Assembly (NCBI RefSeq): GCF_014400405.1
Contig: NZ_CP060496.1
Span: 3,162,001-3,226,000, forward strand
Direction: 5' to 3'
Source of the DNA: Brachybacterium sp. Z12
GTDB lineage: Bacteria > Actinomycetota > Actinomycetes > Actinomycetales > Dermabacteraceae
DNA: 64,000 nucleotides
Shown here: positions 61,715 to 64,000 of the stretch, piece by piece
How positions within the stretch are numbered: position 1 is the stretch's first letter
How the letters are laid out: every line of letters begins with the position of its first letter
Translations under genes and position numbers: made by a program
The notes under the pieces: generated by a model
What the model was told of the DNA's origin: nothing
The model's input: only the letters and a program-made list of their open reading frames with translations
The model's database searches: none

Positions 61715-63770
61715 TCAGCCCAGCCGCGCCGGGCGCTGCCACGCCTCGCCGCGCACGTGCTCGTCGAGGAAGCCGAGGAAGGTCTCGTACCAGACCTGCG
61801 CGTTGCCGCGGCCGAGGATCCAGTGGCCCTCGTCGGGGTAGTACAGGTAACGGTGGCGGGTGCGGCCCTCGGCGTCGCGGGGCGTGGCCGAGAACTCGTG
61901 CAGGTCGTACCAGAGGGCGTGGCCCTGGGCGATCGGCACCCGGTAGTCCTTGTCCCCGTGGATCACGAGCATCGGCGCGACGATTTCCCGCACGTGCTCC
62001 TTGGGGTTGTACTGCGGGTTCTGGGTGCGCATGGGACGGTCCCAGCCGGAGTTGTCGGTGGTGTGCCCCATCGTCTCGGTGTCCCACAGGGAGGCGTGGG
62101 TGACGATGCAGCGGAAGCGGTCACCGGTGTGGCCGGCCACCCAGTTCGCCATGTAGCCGCCATACGAGCCGCCGGCGAAGGCGGTGCGCTCGGCGTCGAT
62201 GTCCGCGCGGGCCTCGGTGGCGTCGGTCAGCGCCATGATGTCGGTGTACGGCGCGCCGCCGAGCTCGTGCTGGCCGCGGTCGATCATCGCCTGGCCGTAG
62301 CCGGTGGAGATCGCCGGGTCCGGCAGCAGCACGGCGTAGCCGGCGTCCACGAAGGGGTTCGGGTTCCAGCGGTACGTCCAGGCGTTCCACGAGCCCCAGG
62401 GGCCGCCGTGGGCGAAGACGACCAGCGGATGCGGGCCCTCACCCTCGGGCAGGCGCAGCCAGGCGCGCAGCGCGGTGCCGTCCTCTGCGGTCGCGGTGAC
62501 CTCGGTGAGGGTGCCGACGGGCGCGACGGCGTCAGCCGGATTCGGCAGCTCGTGCACCTCGCCGGTGGTGGGGTCGATGCGCACCGGGTAGGGGGCCACG
62601 GCGATCCCGGAGGCCGAGGCGATGATCGCGCCGCCGGCGACGGAGGCCGCGGAGAAGGCGAGGTCCTGGCCCGGGCCGCCCGCGAGGCGACGCGGTGCGG
62701 GATCCGTGACCCCGCCGATCCAGACGGAGCCGCGGCCCTGGTCGTCGCTCGTGGCGACGAGGGTGTCCTCGTCAAGCCAGACCGGGGAGACCCAGTGGTC
62801 CAGCTCGGGCCACACCGGCGTGGACTCGCCGGTGGCGAGGTCCAGCAGCTCGACGGTGCTGGAGAGGCTCGCCTCCGCGGTCCAGGTGCGCTCGCGGCCG
62901 AGGAGGACATGCGTGCCGTCGGGGCTGAACTCGCCGGGGCTGAACTCGAGCTCGGCGGTGGCCTCGCGCAGGAGCTGCGGGGGCTGGGCACCGACGAGGT
63001 CGAGCAGGTAGAGATCGGGGGTGCCGAGCAGGTCCCCGCGCGAATCCTGCATCGAGGCCAGCGCACGGGTTCCGCTGCGGTCCACGGTCCAGCTCACCAG
63101 GCGGCCGGCGGGCATGGTCAGGTGGCGGAAGTGCAGCACCTGCTCGCGGGGACTGCCGTCCTCCGAGTCAGCGGCGTCCTCGCTGTCCTTCCCGGCGGGG
63201 GCGGTGGCCTCGGCGCCGGCGAGGTCCTCGGGGAGGGTGGCGATCGCGAGCACGGGGCGGGTGGGGCCCAGGTCGTGGTCCCAGTAGCGGCTGGGGAAGC
63301 CGGAGTGGAGGGCGGCGCTGACCTTCGCGCTCTCGCGCTCCTTCGTGAGGCGGGCATGCTCGACCTCGTCGGCGGCCTGTGAATGGACCTCGAGCTCGGC
63401 GATCAGGTGGCGCCCCGCGAGGGCGAGGCCGCCGAAGCCACCGGGTCGGGAGGCGAGCTCGCGGGCCTCGCCGCGCAGGGGCAGCGCCCACAGCTGGGCG
63501 TCGTCGGCCTCCTCGCCGTCCTCGCCCACGCGCTTGGCGGTGAAGCAGGTGGTGCCGTCCTCGTCGGCGGCGACGGCGCCGATGGAGGAGCTGCCCCGGG
63601 TCAGCGGCACGATCCGTTCGCCGTCCAGCTCGACCAGGGAGCTGCGGTAGGCGGTGCCCTTCGCGTCCAGGGAGGAGATCTTCGCGAGGATCCTGCCGCC
63701 CTCGGTCGTGATCAGGCCCGCCAAGCGGGTCGCGTCCAGCAGGGTCTCGATGCTCGCTCGCTCGTGTCAT
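61715..63770 (-). CDS. S9-family prolyl oligopeptidase-like serine peptidase (frame break at start)
   Basis: A large peptidase of about 685 residues. The N-terminal half is a beta-propeller (IVPLTRGSSSIGAVAADEDG; SPVWLDEDTLVATSDDQG). The alpha/beta-hydrolase half has VFAHGGPWGSWNAW, the nucleophile Ser in FAGGSYGGYMANW, the Asp of VIHGDKDYRVP and the His of YPDEGHWI. The ATG at 63770 (MTRAS) is separated from the main frame (SIETLLDATRLAGLITT) by an apparent GAGC duplication near 63755. The main frame otherwise begins only at a TTG at 63724. The family cleaves or trims short peptides or acyl peptides. First gene of the operon with the tyrosine phosphatase. Confidence 0.87.
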
Positions 63771-63887
63771 GACATGCCATCCTGCCACCGACGGCCGGGG
63801 CGGAGCACCGGTTTCCCAGGGCCGCGCCCGGACGGGGTGCCGCGCCGCGGCGCCGGGCCGGCCCTCCGCCGCGGCGCGGACCCCGGT

Positions 63888-64000
63888 TCAGAGGCGGGCG
63901 AGCGCCTGGTCCAGGTCCGCCAGCAGGTCGGGGAGACTCTCCAGGCCCACGGAGAAACGCAGCAGGTCATCGCCCACGGCGAGCTCCGTGCCCTGCACGG
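63888..64000 (-). CDS. C-terminus of a PLP-dependent trans-sulfuration enzyme (partial)
   Basis: The last 37 codons read GTELAVGDDLLRFSVGLESL and end ALARL before TGA at 63888. The GDDLLRFSVGLE block is the C-terminal hallmark of cystathionine gamma-synthase, cystathionine gamma-lyase and O-acetylhomoserine sulfhydrylase. The gene continues beyond the window. The exact member cannot be told from this fragment. Confidence 0.8.
   Translation of the reverse strand, partial: VQGTELAVGDDLLRFSVGLESLPDLLADLDQALARL

Overview
The window is high-GC actinobacterial DNA. Its proteins (mycothiol-type arsenate reductases, MetP/MetS importer, Pro/Ala-rich DnaX, actinobacterial NadE) and gene order fit the Micrococcales, perhaps Brachybacterium or a close relative in the Dermabacteraceae. 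That taxon is a guess from protein style, not a search result. The sequence has one dominant quality problem. Some 35 reading-frame breaks are spread over 64 kb, nearly all repairable by restoring one (sometimes two) G/C bases in a short G/C run. I treat most of them as sequencing or assembly errors in intact genes, and give each gene one full span with the break noted.

Layout. 1-4.5 kb: lysC-asd (aspartate family, overlapping operon with a likely internal beta-subunit start), then a lone AbiEi/DUF559-type protein. 4.9-9.1 kb: a mannitol/fructuronate-type dehydrogenase and NadE. 9.6-15.4 kb: a three-gene sugar ABC importer and a two-gene ABC exporter. 15.4-22.9 kb: a membrane protein, recR, a GyrI-like protein, dnaX and two unknown genes. 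23-33.9 kb: transporters (DAACS, MFS, AlsT) with a Tat-exported beta-propeller, a TIGR01777 oxidoreductase, an aldo/keto reductase and a DUF779 protein. 34-36.8 kb: a lower-GC membrane protein next to decayed genes (DUF4188, response regulator, kinase tail). 36.9-42.8 kb: an aldehyde dehydrogenase, a heterodimeric ABC exporter and a DUF1801 protein. 42.9-45.4 kb: an arsenic island (arsC, acr3, arsR, arsC). 45.4-52 kb: LrgAB, an M20 hydrolase with an AbgT transporter, and MetP/MetS. 52.4-59.3 kb: an ECF transporter (T, fused A, S), tandem HAD phosphatases, a LacI regulator and tRNA-Ser(GGA). 59.6-64 kb: a degenerate metallopeptidase-like protein, a tyrosine phosphatase, an S9 peptidase and the end of a trans-sulfuration enzyme.

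The genes are mostly housekeeping amino-acid and cofactor metabolism mixed with solute transport. The least expected signal is in the spacers. Five long palindromes centred on ATAT(C/T) have different arms that stay self-complementary. A second family of three hairpins carries CGAGTCGTGGG arms. Several single large hairpins also occur. They lie between convergent, divergent and tandem genes alike, so they are not simply terminators and look like dispersed structured repeats.
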